Positions 34,037-43,599 of a stretch of DNA of 64,000 bases are shown here, piece after piece. Made by a program: the position numbers and the translations under genes. This DNA comes from an uncultured Bacteroidales bacterium (GTDB lineage Bacteria > Bacteroidota > Bacteroidia > Bacteroidales > Muribaculaceae). Position 1 is the first letter of the stretch. The number at the start of each line of letters is the position of its first letter. The DNA lies in NCBI GenBank assembly GCA_958418815.1, contig CATZGB010000009.1, forward strand, positions 1 to 64,000, written 5' to 3'. The notes under the pieces are model-generated. The model was given only the letters and a program-made list of their open reading frames with translations, was not told where the DNA came from and ran no database searches.

Positions 34037-36070
34037 TCAGATACGGTGGATGAACTTCAGCACCTGCTCGGTGATGTTCTCGGGGGTGAAGCCGAATTTC
34101 TCGTCAAGCACCTTGTAGGGGGCCGACGCGCCGAAATGGTTGAGGCCGTAGACCATGCCCTGGGGGCCTACCACACCGCGGAGGGTGGAGGGGAGACCGG
34201 CGGTGAGGCCGAAGACGGGCACTCCGGCGGGAATCACGCTGCGGCGGTACTCCTCGTCCTGGCTCTCGAAGAGACCTACGGAGGGCACTGACACGACCCG
34301 GCAGGGCACCTCGCCGGCGATGAGCTGGAGGGCCACCTCGCAAAGCAGCGAGACCTCTGAGCCGTTGCCGACCAGTATCACCTTGGGATGGGGTGTGTCC
34401 ATCACCACATAGCCACCCTGGCGCGCGCCCTGGGCCTCCTCGTAGCGGTTGCCGGTGGCGGCGGGGATGTCTTTCACATCCTGGCGGGTGAGGATGAGCG
34501 CGGTGGGGGTCTTGTCATTCTCCATGGCCATCTGCCAGGCCACGGTGGTCTCCACGGCGTCGGCCGGACGAAGCACCAGCATCGAGGGGCGGCCCGAGAG
34601 GTTGTGGAGCTCCTCCATGAGACGTATCTGCGCCTCCTGCTCGATGGGCTGGTGGGTGGGCCCGTCCTCCCCTACTCGGAAGGCGTCATGGCTCCACACA
34701 TATTTGACAGGCAGCTCCATGAGGGCGGCCATGCGTATGGCGGGCTTCATGTAGTCTGAGAATACAAAGAATGTGCCGCAGGCGGCGATGAGGCCGCCAT
34801 GGAGGGCGATGCCGTTCATTATCGAGGCCATGGTCAGCTCGGCAACGCCGGCCTGGAGGAATGCCCCGGAGAAATCGCCTTTGACGAGCTGGTGGGTCTT
34901 CTTGAGGAAGCCGTCGGTCTTGTCGGAGTTGGCAAGGTCGGCAGAGGAGACAATCATGTTCTTCACCTTCTCGGCCAGCACACCCAGGACGGTAGCCGAG
35001 GCGTTGCGGGTGGCGCTTCCGGCCTTCTGCACGATGGCGGCGTAGTCGATTTCGGGAAGCTTGCCGTTGATGAAGTTGTCAAGCTCCTCGGCCAGGGCGG
35101 GATTGGCCTTGGCCCACTCCTCTTCCTGGGCGTGGCGCTTGGCGACGATTGCGCGCAGCTCGGCGTTGCGGTCGTCATAGAGCTTCTGCACGTCGGCGGG
35201 AATCTTCCAGGGATCGGCGGGGTCGGCCCCGAGGTTCTCGATGGTCTTGGCGAAGTCGGCGCCCGACTTGCTCAGGGGCTGGCCGTGGGTGGAGCATTGC
35301 CCCTCGAAGCACTGGCCGTCGGCGGTGACCGCTCCCTTGCCCATCACGGTGTTGCCGATGATGAGGGTCGGGCGCTGCTGCTCGGCCTGCGCCTTGGCGA
35401 TGGCGTCGGCGATGGCGTCGGCGTCGGTGCCGTCCACCTCAAGCACGTTCCAGTTCCAGGCGCGGTATTTGGCTGCGACATCCTCGTCGTCGACAGCGTC
35501 GACCATGGTCGACAGCTGCACACGGTTGCTGTCGTAGAACATTATCAGGTTGTGGAGGCCGAGGTAGCCGGCGATGCGCCCTGCGCCCTGCGAGATTTCC
35601 TCCTGTATGCCTCCGTCGGAGATGAAGGCGTAGGTCTTATGGGCTACCACATCGCCGAAACGCGCCTGGAGGAAACGCTCGCCGATTGCGCATCCGACGG
35701 CCATGGTGTGGCCTTGCCCCAGCGGGCCGGATGTGTTCTCGATGCCCCTGTGAGGGTCAAGCTCGGGATGGCCCGGGCAGACACTGCCCCACTGGCGCAG
35801 CTGCTGAAGCTCCTCGATGGTGAATTTCCCCGTCAGGGCCAGCACCGCGTAGAGCATCGGAGACATGTGGCCCGGGTCGAGGAAGAAGCGGTCGCGGGCG
35901 ATCCACTCGGGATCGTCAGGATCGGTCACGAGGAACCGGGAATAAAGCACGTTGACGAAGTCGGCACCGCCCATGGCGCCGCCGGGATGGCCCGACTTTG
36001 CTTTCTCCACCATGGAGGCTGACAGCACCCTTATGGTGTCTGCCGCGCGGTCGATAATGGTCTTGTCCAT
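34037..36070 (-). CDS. tkt: Transketolase
   Basis: A 677-residue thiamine diphosphate enzyme moving two-carbon units between pentose phosphate intermediates. The substrate His lies in KSGHPGGAMGGADF. The cofactor region reads AFISDGGIQEE, and the pyrimidine domain carries the DGPTHQPIEQ motif. The thiamine motif has SDG in place of the usual GDG, which I also recall in Bacteroidales transketolases. The C-terminal domain ends VLDEKFGFTPENITEQVLKF. Together with rpiB (47294) it covers part of the non-oxidative pentose phosphate route, although the genes are far apart. Full family length. Confidence 0.95.
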   Translation of the reverse strand: MDKTIIDRAADTIRVLSASMVEKAKSGHPGGAMGGADFVNVLYSRFLVTDPDDPEWIARDRFFLDPGHMSPMLYAVLALTGKFTIEELQQLRQWGSVCPGHPELDPHRGIENTSGPLGQGHTMAVGCAIGERFLQARFGDVVAHKTYAFISDGGIQEEISQGAGRIAGYLGLHNLIMFYDSNRVQLSTMVDAVDDEDVAAKYRAWNWNVLEVDGTDADAIADAIAKAQAEQQRPTLIIGNTVMGKGAVTADGQCFEGQCSTHGQPLSKSGADFAKTIENLGADPADPWKIPADVQKLYDDRNAELRAIVAKRHAQEEEWAKANPALAEELDNFINGKLPEIDYAAIVQKAGSATRNASATVLGVLAEKVKNMIVSSADLANSDKTDGFLKKTHQLVKGDFSGAFLQAGVAELTMASIMNGIALHGGLIAACGTFFVFSDYMKPAIRMAALMELPVKYVWSHDAFRVGEDGPTHQPIEQEAQIRLMEELHNLSGRPSMLVLRPADAVETTVAWQMAMENDKTPTALILTRQDVKDIPAATGNRYEEAQGARQGGYVVMDTPHPKVILVGNGSEVSLLCEVALQLIAGEVPCRVVSVPSVGLFESQDEEYRRSVIPAGVPVFGLTAGLPSTLRGVVGPQGMVYGLNHFGASAPYKVLDEKFGFTPENITEQVLKFIHRI

Positions 36071-36155
36071 AAAAAGTGTTTATTGGTAAGGTATCCACGC
36101 GTTGAACACGGGAGAGGCCCCCGATGTTCACGCGTGGAATTCGGTTTTGTCAAAA

Positions 36156-37529
36156 TCAGAGGGCGTTCTCCAGCTCCGACTCCTCTTCAACCGGGATGTC
36201 GGTGTTGACATTCTTCGAGCCGATGAGGCCGTAGAAAAGGAGGTAGCCAAGACAGGCCACAATCAGCCAGTAGGAGGCCATGTAGCCTGCGCTCTTGGCG
36301 ATGACCTGCTGCACCAGGGGGATGATGCCGCCGCCGACAACCATCATCATGAAGATGCCGGAAGCCTGGGCGGTGTACTTGCCAAGTCCCTCGACGGCGA
36401 GGTTGAAGATGCCGCCCCACATCACTGAGGTGCAGAGACCGCAGACGATGAGCAGGTAGGCGCTCACAGGCACACGGGCGGTGATCACCGCGCCGGTCTC
36501 GGCGTCGACCGAGCTGTAGATGAAGTCAGGCACGGGCAGGGTCACGGAGGAGGGAATCAGGATGGCGCCGAGCACCAGGAGCATGGCCGTGGTGGAGACC
36601 ACTATGAGCTGCACCTTGGAGGACACCACTCCGGAAATCACCGAGGAGAGCAGACGGCCGCAGAGCATAAGCAGCCAGTAGATGGCGACGATGGTGCCGG
36701 CGATGGCCGATGCCGCGCCTACTACTCCCGCGCCGCTGGCGCTCTGGTCAGAGAGGTAGAAGTTGAGTGTGCCGGGGATGCCCACCTCGACACCCACATA
36801 TATGAAGATGCCGACAACGCCGAGGACGGTGTGGCGGAAATTCCAGGGAGAATGGCTGTATTTGGGCTGCACCTTCTTGCCGCTTGTCTTGTTGGGCTCG
36901 GGAATCGCCACGAAGGAGATGACGATGAACGAGGCCACGAACACGCCGATGGCAATCCAGAGAAGGGGCTCGACGGTCGACAGGGTGGTCGACTTTGACA
37001 GCTCGCCGACCAGCACACCCACGAAGAGGGGGGTCAGGGTGCCGGTGAGGGAGTTGAACGAGTTGCCCACCTGGAGGAGCTGGTTGCCCTTGTTGCCGCC
37101 GCCGCCGAGGAGGTTGAGCATCGGGTTGACAACGGTGTTGAGCATGCAGACGCAGAATCCGCAGATGAAAGCGCCAAGGAGGTAGACGGCGAAGTTGAAG
37201 TCCATGCCGCCCGGCTGGAGGCTGGAAATCCACTGCACGAGCAGACCGGCCACACCCACGGCCATGGCCCAGAGGGCGGTTTTCTTGTATCCTATTTTCT
37301 GGAGGAGCTTGCCGGCGGGTATGCCCATGAAGAGGTATGCCAGGAAGTTCATCATGTTGCCCATCATTCCGAGGACGGAGTTGCCCTCATACTGGTATCC
37401 CCAGATTGTGCCGATGGGCGCGGCGAGGTTTGTCACGAACGAAATCATCGCGAAGAGGAAGCACATCGCGATAATGGCTATCAGGCGTCCGTTTCCTGAA
37501 GTCTTTGAGGCTGTTGTGGAATTTGCCAT
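36156..37529 (-). CDS. MFS sugar permease, fucose/glucose-galactose permease (FHS) type
   Basis: A 457-residue twelve-helix major facilitator. The FHS-type features NFLAYLFMGIPAGKLLQKIG, FICGFCVCMLNTVVNPMLNL and VEVGIPGTLNFYLSDQ are visible. This branch carries proton-coupled L-fucose, glucose/galactose or N-acetylglucosamine uptake; the exact sugar cannot be told from sequence. Its own promoter lies at 37666-37696, giving a leader of about 135 bases. It is upstream of tkt by 85 bases, so readthrough into tkt is possible and would fit sugar catabolism. Confidence 0.88.
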   Translation of the reverse strand: MANSTTASKTSGNGRLIAIIAMCFLFAMISFVTNLAAPIGTIWGYQYEGNSVLGMMGNMMNFLAYLFMGIPAGKLLQKIGYKKTALWAMAVGVAGLLVQWISSLQPGGMDFNFAVYLLGAFICGFCVCMLNTVVNPMLNLLGGGGNKGNQLLQVGNSFNSLTGTLTPLFVGVLVGELSKSTTLSTVEPLLWIAIGVFVASFIVISFVAIPEPNKTSGKKVQPKYSHSPWNFRHTVLGVVGIFIYVGVEVGIPGTLNFYLSDQSASGAGVVGAASAIAGTIVAIYWLLMLCGRLLSSVISGVVSSKVQLIVVSTTAMLLVLGAILIPSSVTLPVPDFIYSSVDAETGAVITARVPVSAYLLIVCGLCTSVMWGGIFNLAVEGLGKYTAQASGIFMMMVVGGGIIPLVQQVIAKSAGYMASYWLIVACLGYLLFYGLIGSKNVNTDIPVEEESELENAL

Positions 37530-37665
37530 TGTTCAGTTTTTAGGTGTTAAGGTTGGTAAGAAGGTTATTTGATTTATTCCAGTTATGTGGTGATTTATAT
37601 CTCTTGCCGGGCAGGAGGAATGGCGGCCGCGCGCGGTCTGCCGGCCTGCCCTGGGCTATTTCCCG

Positions 37666-37696
37666 CAAAATTACGAAAAAATCCCCAAGCGTCAAT
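37666..37696 (-). promoter_or_regulatory. Promoter of the MFS permease gene
   Basis: Minus strand -7 TAATTTTG (37666-37673) and -33 TTG separated by 19 bases. The -33 box overlaps the end of the yggS gene. Confidence 0.65.
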
Positions 37697-38375
37697 ACTC
37701 TCTCGGGCCGAAAATGGCCGAACCCACCCTTACCAGGGTCGAGCCGCAGCTCACAGCCAGGGGGTAGTCGTCGCTCATACCCATAGAGACGGTGGAGAAT
37801 CCGCGCAGGTCGGGACACATCGCCAGGATTTCGTCGTAGGCTGCGCGTATCGCCCGGAAGTCGGCCTCGACGCGGGCCTGGTCGTCGGTGTTGGAGGCCA
37901 TCCCCATCACGCCGCACACATGCACCGCCTGCAGGTTCTCGAACCCGCGCTGCGCGAACCAGTCGAGCAGTTCGTCGGGGCTGAAACCGAATTTTGTCTC
38001 CTCCCGGGCCACATGGAGCTGCATCAGCACATTCTGCACGATTCCCTGGCGGGCGGCCTCGCGGTCGATTTCCTCAAGCAGGCGCACCGAGTCGACACTC
38101 TCGATGAGGGCCGGGCGCAGGCGCAGCAGCTGCCTGACCTTGTTGGTCTGCAGATGGCCTATGAAATGCCAGCAGTAATCATCTGTGCCAAGCTCGGCCA
38201 CCTTGACGGCCAGCTCCTGCACACGGCTCTCGCCGAAAAGCCTCTGCCCCGCCGCCCGGGCCTGGCGCAAAGCGTCGACCGGGTGGAACTTCGAGACAGC
38301 GACAAGCCCGACCCCGCCGGGCAGTGATTGCCTCACAGAGTCGAGCCTGGATTGTATGGATGTCAGTGGCGACAT
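37692..38375 (-). CDS. YggS-type pyridoxal phosphate homeostasis protein
   Basis: A 227-residue PLP-binding protein of the alanine-racemase-fold YggS/PLPBP family. The PLP lysine lies in VGLVAVSKFHP, then FGESRVQEL, WHFIGHLQTNK, and the phosphate-binding SMGMSDDYPLAV near the end. These proteins buffer free PLP and affect amino-acid balance. The protein ends SAIFGPREY, as expected for the family. It starts 6 bases after the DUF4494 stop, so the two are probably one operon. Confidence 0.92.
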   Translation of the reverse strand: MSPLTSIQSRLDSVRQSLPGGVGLVAVSKFHPVDALRQARAAGQRLFGESRVQELAVKVAELGTDDYCWHFIGHLQTNKVRQLLRLRPALIESVDSVRLLEEIDREAARQGIVQNVLMQLHVAREETKFGFSPDELLDWFAQRGFENLQAVHVCGVMGMASNTDDQARVEADFRAIRAAYDEILAMCPDLRGFSTVSMGMSDDYPLAVSCGSTLVRVGSAIFGPREY

Positions 38376-38381
38376 GGCTTG

Positions 38382-38840
38382 TCAGTTGGCTTCTGCCTCG
38401 GCGGGCTTGCCTGACAGGTCGGCGCCGTAGACATCGAGATAAGCGGTTTCAGAGATGGAGACGATGTCGAAGTCGGCCATGGTGCCCTTCATTCCCTCCA
38501 TGAAATTGTCGTAGGCGTGCTTGAAATTGTTGCCGGCCACGAGTATCAGCGACACTGACTTCTTCTCTGCGGCGGTCTTCTCGTCGATGGTGATGAAGGC
38601 CACTTTCACGAGATACCATTTGTCGGCCGAGTCATCGCGGAAGATTTCGGCGATCTTGGTGCTTTTGGCTGAGGAGACCACGAAGTCGCCCGAGATGAAC
38701 GGGGCCTGCTCCTTGGTGATACGGGCCACCGCCTCGGTGATTGAGAGAGAGTCGGCCAGGAACACGTCGGTGACCTTCTTGACGGCCCCGTTTTCCTGGA
38801 GTTTATCGTAGCGAACCTTGCATTCAAACCAGCTTGCCAT
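38382..38840 (-). CDS. DUF4494 protein
   Basis: A 152-residue protein starting MASWFECKVRYDKLQENGAV. It matches the Bacteroidota-specific DUF4494 family, whose function is not known. It has no signal peptide or membrane segment and looks cytoplasmic. The conserved VTDVFLADSLSITEAVARI and FVVSSAKSTKIAEIF are visible. I start at 38840, since the extra residues from 38870 are not conserved. It is first in an operon with yggS, which suggests a housekeeping role. A -7 element (TAACTTTG) lies about 95 bases upstream. Confidence 0.88.
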   Translation of the reverse strand: MASWFECKVRYDKLQENGAVKKVTDVFLADSLSITEAVARITKEQAPFISGDFVVSSAKSTKIAEIFRDDSADKWYLVKVAFITIDEKTAAEKKSVSLILVAGNNFKHAYDNFMEGMKGTMADFDIVSISETAYLDVYGADLSGKPAEAEAN

Positions 38841-38934
38841 ATTTTTTGTTGGATTTATTGGGTTAATCAATGGAAATTGTTAAATTTGCCCCAGGCACGC
38901 TTCCATGAAGAAAGCACCCGGAGGTAAACGACTA

Positions 38935-38965
38935 CAAAGTTACTCTGAATTTTCAACCCGTGCAA
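38935..38965 (-). promoter_or_regulatory. Promoter of the DUF4494-yggS operon
   Basis: Minus strand -7 TAACTTTG (38935-38942) and -33 TTG 20 bases upstream, giving a leader of about 90 bases. Confidence 0.6.
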
Positions 38966-38984
38966 CATTAAATCCAGATAAATA

Positions 38985-39305
38985 ATGGCCGCATCCCGAC
39001 ATGACAACCATGGCTCCCGCCATCCAGGAGGATTCCTCAGGCGGGTGGCCGACCTCTACGCCGGAGGGTTCAGGGAGATGACGGTGGGCCGCACGCTGTG
39101 GGCGGTGATACTCATCAAGCTGGCCATCATGTTTCTGGTTTTCAAGCTGTTCTTTTTCCCCGACTGGCTCGCCCGCGATTATGACACCGACGACGAGCGC
39201 GCCCGGGCCGTCAGGACCGCCCTGACCGACCGACAGAGAGACGGCGACACCGACAACGAATCAACCCTAAACGACAACAACTTAAATCTTCTGCCTGATG
39301 AATGA
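38985..39305 (+). CDS. DUF4492 protein upstream of cytochrome bd genes
   Basis: A 106-residue protein with one membrane segment (LWAVILIKLAIMFLVFKLFF) preceded by RVADLYAGGFREMTVGR, the DUF4492 signature. The C-terminal 40 residues are charged and poorly ordered. DUF4492 genes regularly precede cydAB in Bacteroidota and Campylobacterota; an assembly or accessory role in the bd oxidase is inferred from that position. It overlaps the cydA start by 8 bases, indicating coupling. Confidence 0.88.
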   Translation: MAASRHDNHGSRHPGGFLRRVADLYAGGFREMTVGRTLWAVILIKLAIMFLVFKLFFFPDWLARDYDTDDERARAVRTALTDRQRDGDTDNESTLNDNNLNLLPDE

Positions 39306-40869
39306 TTTGCTAAGCACGGTCGACTGGTCGAGGGGCCAGTTCGCCCTCACGGCCATGGTCCACTGGCTCTTCGTCCCGCTGACAATCGGCCTGTCGCTGA
39401 TTGTGGCGATAATGGAAAGCATCTATCTAAAAACCAAATCCGAGAAATGGAAGAGGCTGACCAAATTCTGGATGCTGCTCTTCGGCATAAACTTCGCCTG
39501 CGGCGTGGCCACAGGCATCATCCTCGAGTTTGAGTTCGGCACAAACTGGTCCAACTATTCCTGGTTTGTCGGCGACATCTTCGGCGCTCCGCTCGCCATC
39601 GAGGGGATAGCGGCCTTCTTCCTGGAGTCGACCTTCATCGCCGTGATGTTCTTCGGCTGGAACAGGGTCAGCCCCCGGTTCCACCTGCTTGCCACCTGGC
39701 TGACATCCGTGGGGGTATGCCTCTCGGCCTACTGGATCCTGGTGGCCAACGCCTGGATGCAGTATCCCGCCGGGATGGAGTTTGACCCCGCCCAGATGCG
39801 CAACGTGATGGTGTCATTCTCTGATGTGGCGCTGTCGCCTGTGGCCGTCAACAAATTCTTCCACACGGTGTTGAGCGGCTGGGTACTCGGCGCGGTGTTT
39901 GTCGTCGGTGTCAGCTGCTGGTTCATCTGGAAGAAAAGCAACCTCGGTTTCGCCAAGGACTCAATGAAAATCGCGTCATGGGTAGGCCTGGCCGGGATAG
40001 TGCTGACCATGTGGACCGGCGACGGCTCAGCCGTCGAGGTGGCCAAAGTGCAGCCCATGAAGCTCGCGGCGATGGAGGGGCTTTATGACGGCGCCACGGG
40101 GCAGTCGCTCGTCGGCTTCGGCATCCTCGACCCGTCAAAGCAACGGACCGACGGCAAAGACCCGATGCTGATGGAGGTTTCCATCCCCAAAGGGCTATCG
40201 ATACTTGCCACCCACAATCCCGACGCTTTCATCCCCGGCATCAACGACCTCATCGAGGGACGCGAGACAGGGCCTGACGGACAGATGGCCCAGACATTGT
40301 CTTACGCCGAGAGAATCGAGGCCGGCAAACGCGCCCAGGAGGCCCTCCGGCGCTATGACGCGGCCTCATCGGCAGGCGACAAAGAGGCCATGGAGGCCGC
40401 CGAGCGCGACCTCAAGGCCGACTTCGGCTACTTCGGCTACGGCTATCTCTCATCGCCCGACGAGGCTGTGCCGCCTGTCGCGCTGACATTCTACGCCTTC
40501 CGTGTGATGGTGATGGCCGGGGGCTACCTGTTGCTCTTCTTCATCGTGATGCTCTTCCTGAGCTACCGCAAGCCGCGCCATCTCGAAAACCGCTGGCTGG
40601 TGTTCTTCGGCATACTGACCATCCCGGTGGTATGGATAGCCAGCGAGGCCGGATGGATTGTGGCCGAGATGGGCCGTCAGCCATGGGTGATCCAAGACCT
40701 GCTCCCCACCCGGGCGGCGGTGAGCGCCATCCCCTCCGGCTCGGTGCAGCTCACCTTCTGGATGTTCGTGATTGTCTTCGCCGGACTGATGACCGCCGAG
40801 GTCTCCATCATGTGCCGCGAGATCTCAAAGGCTTCGCGCCGCGACATCCTCGCCGGAGAGGAGGCATGA
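39298..40869 (+). CDS. cydA: Cytochrome bd ubiquinol oxidase subunit I
   Basis: A 523-residue subunit I. The haem b595 ligand His lies at about residue 22 (ALTAMVHWLFVPLTIGLSLI), haem ligands and the Glu of EFEFGTNWSNYSWFVGDIFG are present, and the GRQPWVIQDLLPT motif of the family is near 460. It is an inner-membrane quinol oxidase with high oxygen affinity. In anaerobic Bacteroidales it removes traces of oxygen and saves energy. A soluble insert (about 270-380, rich in Ala, Glu and Asp) corresponds to the Q-loop region. Followed by cydB. Confidence 0.96.
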   Translation: MNDLLSTVDWSRGQFALTAMVHWLFVPLTIGLSLIVAIMESIYLKTKSEKWKRLTKFWMLLFGINFACGVATGIILEFEFGTNWSNYSWFVGDIFGAPLAIEGIAAFFLESTFIAVMFFGWNRVSPRFHLLATWLTSVGVCLSAYWILVANAWMQYPAGMEFDPAQMRNVMVSFSDVALSPVAVNKFFHTVLSGWVLGAVFVVGVSCWFIWKKSNLGFAKDSMKIASWVGLAGIVLTMWTGDGSAVEVAKVQPMKLAAMEGLYDGATGQSLVGFGILDPSKQRTDGKDPMLMEVSIPKGLSILATHNPDAFIPGINDLIEGRETGPDGQMAQTLSYAERIEAGKRAQEALRRYDAASSAGDKEAMEAAERDLKADFGYFGYGYLSSPDEAVPPVALTFYAFRVMVMAGGYLLLFFIVMLFLSYRKPRHLENRWLVFFGILTIPVVWIASEAGWIVAEMGRQPWVIQDLLPTRAAVSAIPSGSVQLTFWMFVIVFAGLMTAEVSIMCREISKASRRDILAGEEA

Positions 40870-40924
40870 CACACCGCCCAGACCATAATTCACAAGATTC
40901 ATTAACGATTAAAATCTCTACAAA

Positions 40925-42067
40925 GTGGAAGCTTTACAGATATATTGGTGGTTTGTCATCTCGCTGCTTGGCGGCCTGCTGGTCTTCCTGCTGTTTGTCC
41001 AGGGAGGACAGACGATGATATGGCAAACCCGCTCGATTGAACGGAAATCACTGCTGGTCAACGCCCTTGGCCGCAAATGGGAACTCACATTCACCACCCT
41101 CGTGACTTTCGGCGGAGCGTTTTTCGCCTCGTTCCCCCTCTACTATTCGACAAGTTTCGGAGGAGCCTACTGGCTCTGGATGCTCATCCTGCTCAGTTTC
41201 ATCCTCCAGGCCGTGAGCTATGAGTTCCGCTCCAAGCCGGCCAACATATTCGGCACTCCGATCTATGACATGTTCCTGTGGATAAACGGTTTCTTCGGGT
41301 GCGTGTTGCTGGGATGCGCCGTGGCCATGCAGTTCTTCGGGGCAGACTTCGAGGTGTCGCGCCAGAGCATCCTCGACGGCGACTCGCCGGTGATTTCGGT
41401 GTGGAACGACAGCCACGGGCTTGAACAGATTTTCAGCCTCCGTCCCCTGCTGCTCGGGTTCGCCGTGTTCTTCCTGGCCCGCACACTCGGGGCGATGTTC
41501 TTCGCCAAAAGCGTGAAGACCGACGACGAGAGCCGATTCATCAAGGAGATGCGCTCCCGGATTCTGGTCAACGGATGCGTCTTCGTACTGTTCTTCCTGG
41601 CATTCCTTTTCGCCATGTTCACCGCCCAGGGTTACACCACCCAGCCCGACGGCACGGTGGTACCCATCGGCTGCAAATACTTCTACAACCTCATCGACCT
41701 GTGGTGGCTCGGGGCCGCCCTGCTGCTGGGAGTGCTGATGGTGCTCTACGGAGTGCTTCGTGCAAGCTTCGACAACAGCTTCGCCCGGAAGGCATTCTGG
41801 TGGACAGCCGTCGGAGTGGTGATGGCCGTCACCTCGCTGCTCTGCGCCAACGGCTACAACAACACCGCCTTCCTCCCCTCGGTCACCCATCCCCAAAGCT
41901 CGCTGACAATAGCCAACGCCTCCTCCACCGAGTTCACCCTCAGGGTGATGGCCTGGGTCACCCTGCTGCTCCCTGTCGTCATCGGCTACATCGCCTATGT
42001 ATGGCACAAGATGACATCACCCGCCATCTCCGCCGAGGAACTGGCCGGCGAAGACCATATCTATTGA
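40925..42067 (+). CDS. cydB: Cytochrome bd ubiquinol oxidase subunit II
   Basis: A 380-residue polytopic partner of CydA. Conserved elements include LQIYWWFVISLLGGLLVFLL, GGQTMIWQ, and FFGADFEV. The tail HKMTSPAISAEELAGEDHIY is typical. It follows cydA by 55 bases. No CydX-like micropeptide gene was seen between cydB and the hairpin at 42109-42156, so DUF4492 may fill an accessory role. Confidence 0.95.
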   Translation: MEALQIYWWFVISLLGGLLVFLLFVQGGQTMIWQTRSIERKSLLVNALGRKWELTFTTLVTFGGAFFASFPLYYSTSFGGAYWLWMLILLSFILQAVSYEFRSKPANIFGTPIYDMFLWINGFFGCVLLGCAVAMQFFGADFEVSRQSILDGDSPVISVWNDSHGLEQIFSLRPLLLGFAVFFLARTLGAMFFAKSVKTDDESRFIKEMRSRILVNGCVFVLFFLAFLFAMFTAQGYTTQPDGTVVPIGCKYFYNLIDLWWLGAALLLGVLMVLYGVLRASFDNSFARKAFWWTAVGVVMAVTSLLCANGYNNTAFLPSVTHPQSSLTIANASSTEFTLRVMAWVTLLLPVVIGYIAYVWHKMTSPAISAEELAGEDHIY

Positions 42068-42108
42068 CCCCTCCCTGACGGCCATAGGCCGCCAACCTGC
42101 AATAACCG

Positions 42109-42156
42109 ACGGCCTCCCGTGGTTCCCCTTACAGACAGGGAATCACGGGAGGCCGT
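42109..42156. terminator. Bidirectional terminator between cydB and the ROK gene
   Basis: Arms of 19 bases (ACGGCCTCCCGTGGTTCCC against 42138-42156) with a single mismatch, placed between two convergent genes. Confidence 0.7.
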
Positions 42157-42183
42157 GGAGTGTATTGGCGCGACGCAGGCTGG

Positions 42184-43299
42184 TCACTTGACCGACAAGG
42201 CATCGAGACGCGACAGCGCATAGGCATACGCGCCTATCGAAATCGCGCGGGAAGCCCCGAGACGCGAGAGGCAGACCCCGGTGCGCTTCATCGGGTCGTA
42301 GCTCACGGTCTCGTCAGAGCCGTAGACCTTGAGCGGACGGGCCTCACCCTTGACAAACTGCTCGAACTCCCGGGGGTCGTCGAGGTCAAACACCTTCATC
42401 TGCACCCGGTTGACATCAGCGCCCTCCAGAGTCTTGAGGCTTGAGCGCAACTCTTTGAGCAGGGCCGGGAGTATGTGGCGGGCCGCCCCGGTGAGCCCTC
42501 CGCCAAGCACAATCAGCGAGTCGGTAAGGGTGACGGCGGTAGCCATGGCGTCTCCAGCGGCCTCGCCGAACCGGCGGAACGCCTCGCGGGCCGCTTCACG
42601 CTTGGCGGGGTCGGCCTCCTCGTCGTCGGCGATGGCGCAGATGTCGCGCGGCGTAAGTCCGTGGGCGGGATTGCCGGTAAGCTCGCCGTAGACGCGGGTG
42701 ACAGCCCTGATGGCGGCGTAATCCTCCACCATCCGGCCATGGTCGTTTTTCGACGGGAGGCAGAATGTCTCGACACAGGAATTGTTGCCAAGGTTCAACG
42801 CCCCGTTTATCACCGAACCGACACCCAATCCAGTGCCAAAGGTGTAGCCCAGCAGGTTGTGGTACTGGCGGTGACCTCCCATGGCGGCAATCCTGGAGTT
42901 GATTTCGGGCAGCACCCCGGCTGTGGCTTCGCCGAACGCAAACAGGTCGCCGTCATTGTTGATGAACACCGGCAGCCCGAAGGTGCGACTCAGGAACGGC
43001 CCGAGGGCCACCCCCTGGCGGAACGAGGGGAAATTTGGCAGAAATCCCCCCACGATGCCGTTTGCATAGTCGGCCGGGCCGGGGAAAGCGAAGGATATGG
43101 CGTCAGGCTTGCGGTCGAGCCTGTCGATTATCGAGCGGAAGCCCTCCACCATCGTGGCAAGGCAAAGATCAAGGTCATGGGCCCGGGAGGGGAGGGTAAG
43201 CGGCTCTACCACGAACTCGCAGCCTCTCATCGCCCCGAACACGAAATTAGTTCCCCCGGCATCGAGGGTCACGACAGTACGTTGGTCGGTATTGTACAT
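42184..43299 (-). CDS. ROK family protein (sugar kinase-like)
   Basis: A 371-residue ROK protein. The phosphate-binding opening VVTLDAGGTNFVFGAMRG, the ISFAFPGPADYANGIVGGFL segment, the catalytic-type FINNDGDLFAFGEA (Asn-Asp-Gly) and GTGLGVGSVINGAL are visible. There is no DNA-binding helix at the N-terminus, which argues for a kinase over a repressor. The zinc-binding CxCGxxGC motif typical of many ROK kinases is not seen; the corresponding region reads NSCVETFCLPSKNDHG. Likely a hexokinase or fructokinase acting on imported sugar. Stands alone, convergent with cydB. Confidence 0.85.
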   Translation of the reverse strand: MYNTDQRTVVTLDAGGTNFVFGAMRGCEFVVEPLTLPSRAHDLDLCLATMVEGFRSIIDRLDRKPDAISFAFPGPADYANGIVGGFLPNFPSFRQGVALGPFLSRTFGLPVFINNDGDLFAFGEATAGVLPEINSRIAAMGGHRQYHNLLGYTFGTGLGVGSVINGALNLGNNSCVETFCLPSKNDHGRMVEDYAAIRAVTRVYGELTGNPAHGLTPRDICAIADDEEADPAKREAAREAFRRFGEAAGDAMATAVTLTDSLIVLGGGLTGAARHILPALLKELRSSLKTLEGADVNRVQMKVFDLDDPREFEQFVKGEARPLKVYGSDETVSYDPMKRTGVCLSRLGASRAISIGAYAYALSRLDALSVK

Positions 43300-43342
43300 T
43301 TAAGGGTCTGTTTTTTTTCTAAATTGTAAGGAATTATCAGTG

Positions 43343-43350
43343 CGAAGTTA
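43343..43350 (-). promoter_or_regulatory. Probable -7 element of the ROK gene
   Basis: Minus strand TAACTTCG, one mismatch to TAnnTTTG, about 45 bases upstream of the ATG. Confidence 0.4.
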
Positions 43351-43599
43351 CTCATAATTTCAGACATTATTTAGCAAAAACCGCCCAATTTATCGACCTG
43401 TTGACGCATTCATCATAATATTTCGCATGCCGTGGCCCCTCAAAACCTGCCCCATCACAGATTGTTTCACAATTTTTACCACACCACATTGATTGCCAGC
43501 CTGGATTTTTGTCGTATATTTGCGGGGAAATGCCTGTCTACGGCAACACAGTGGCAGGGACTCCCGATTGTCATACCGATTGAAAAACATTTTTTGCAT

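Noticed and set aside
40925..42067. cydX-like micropeptide after cydB
   Set aside because: I looked between the cydB stop and the hairpin at 42109 and found no short hydrophobic frame with a plausible start.
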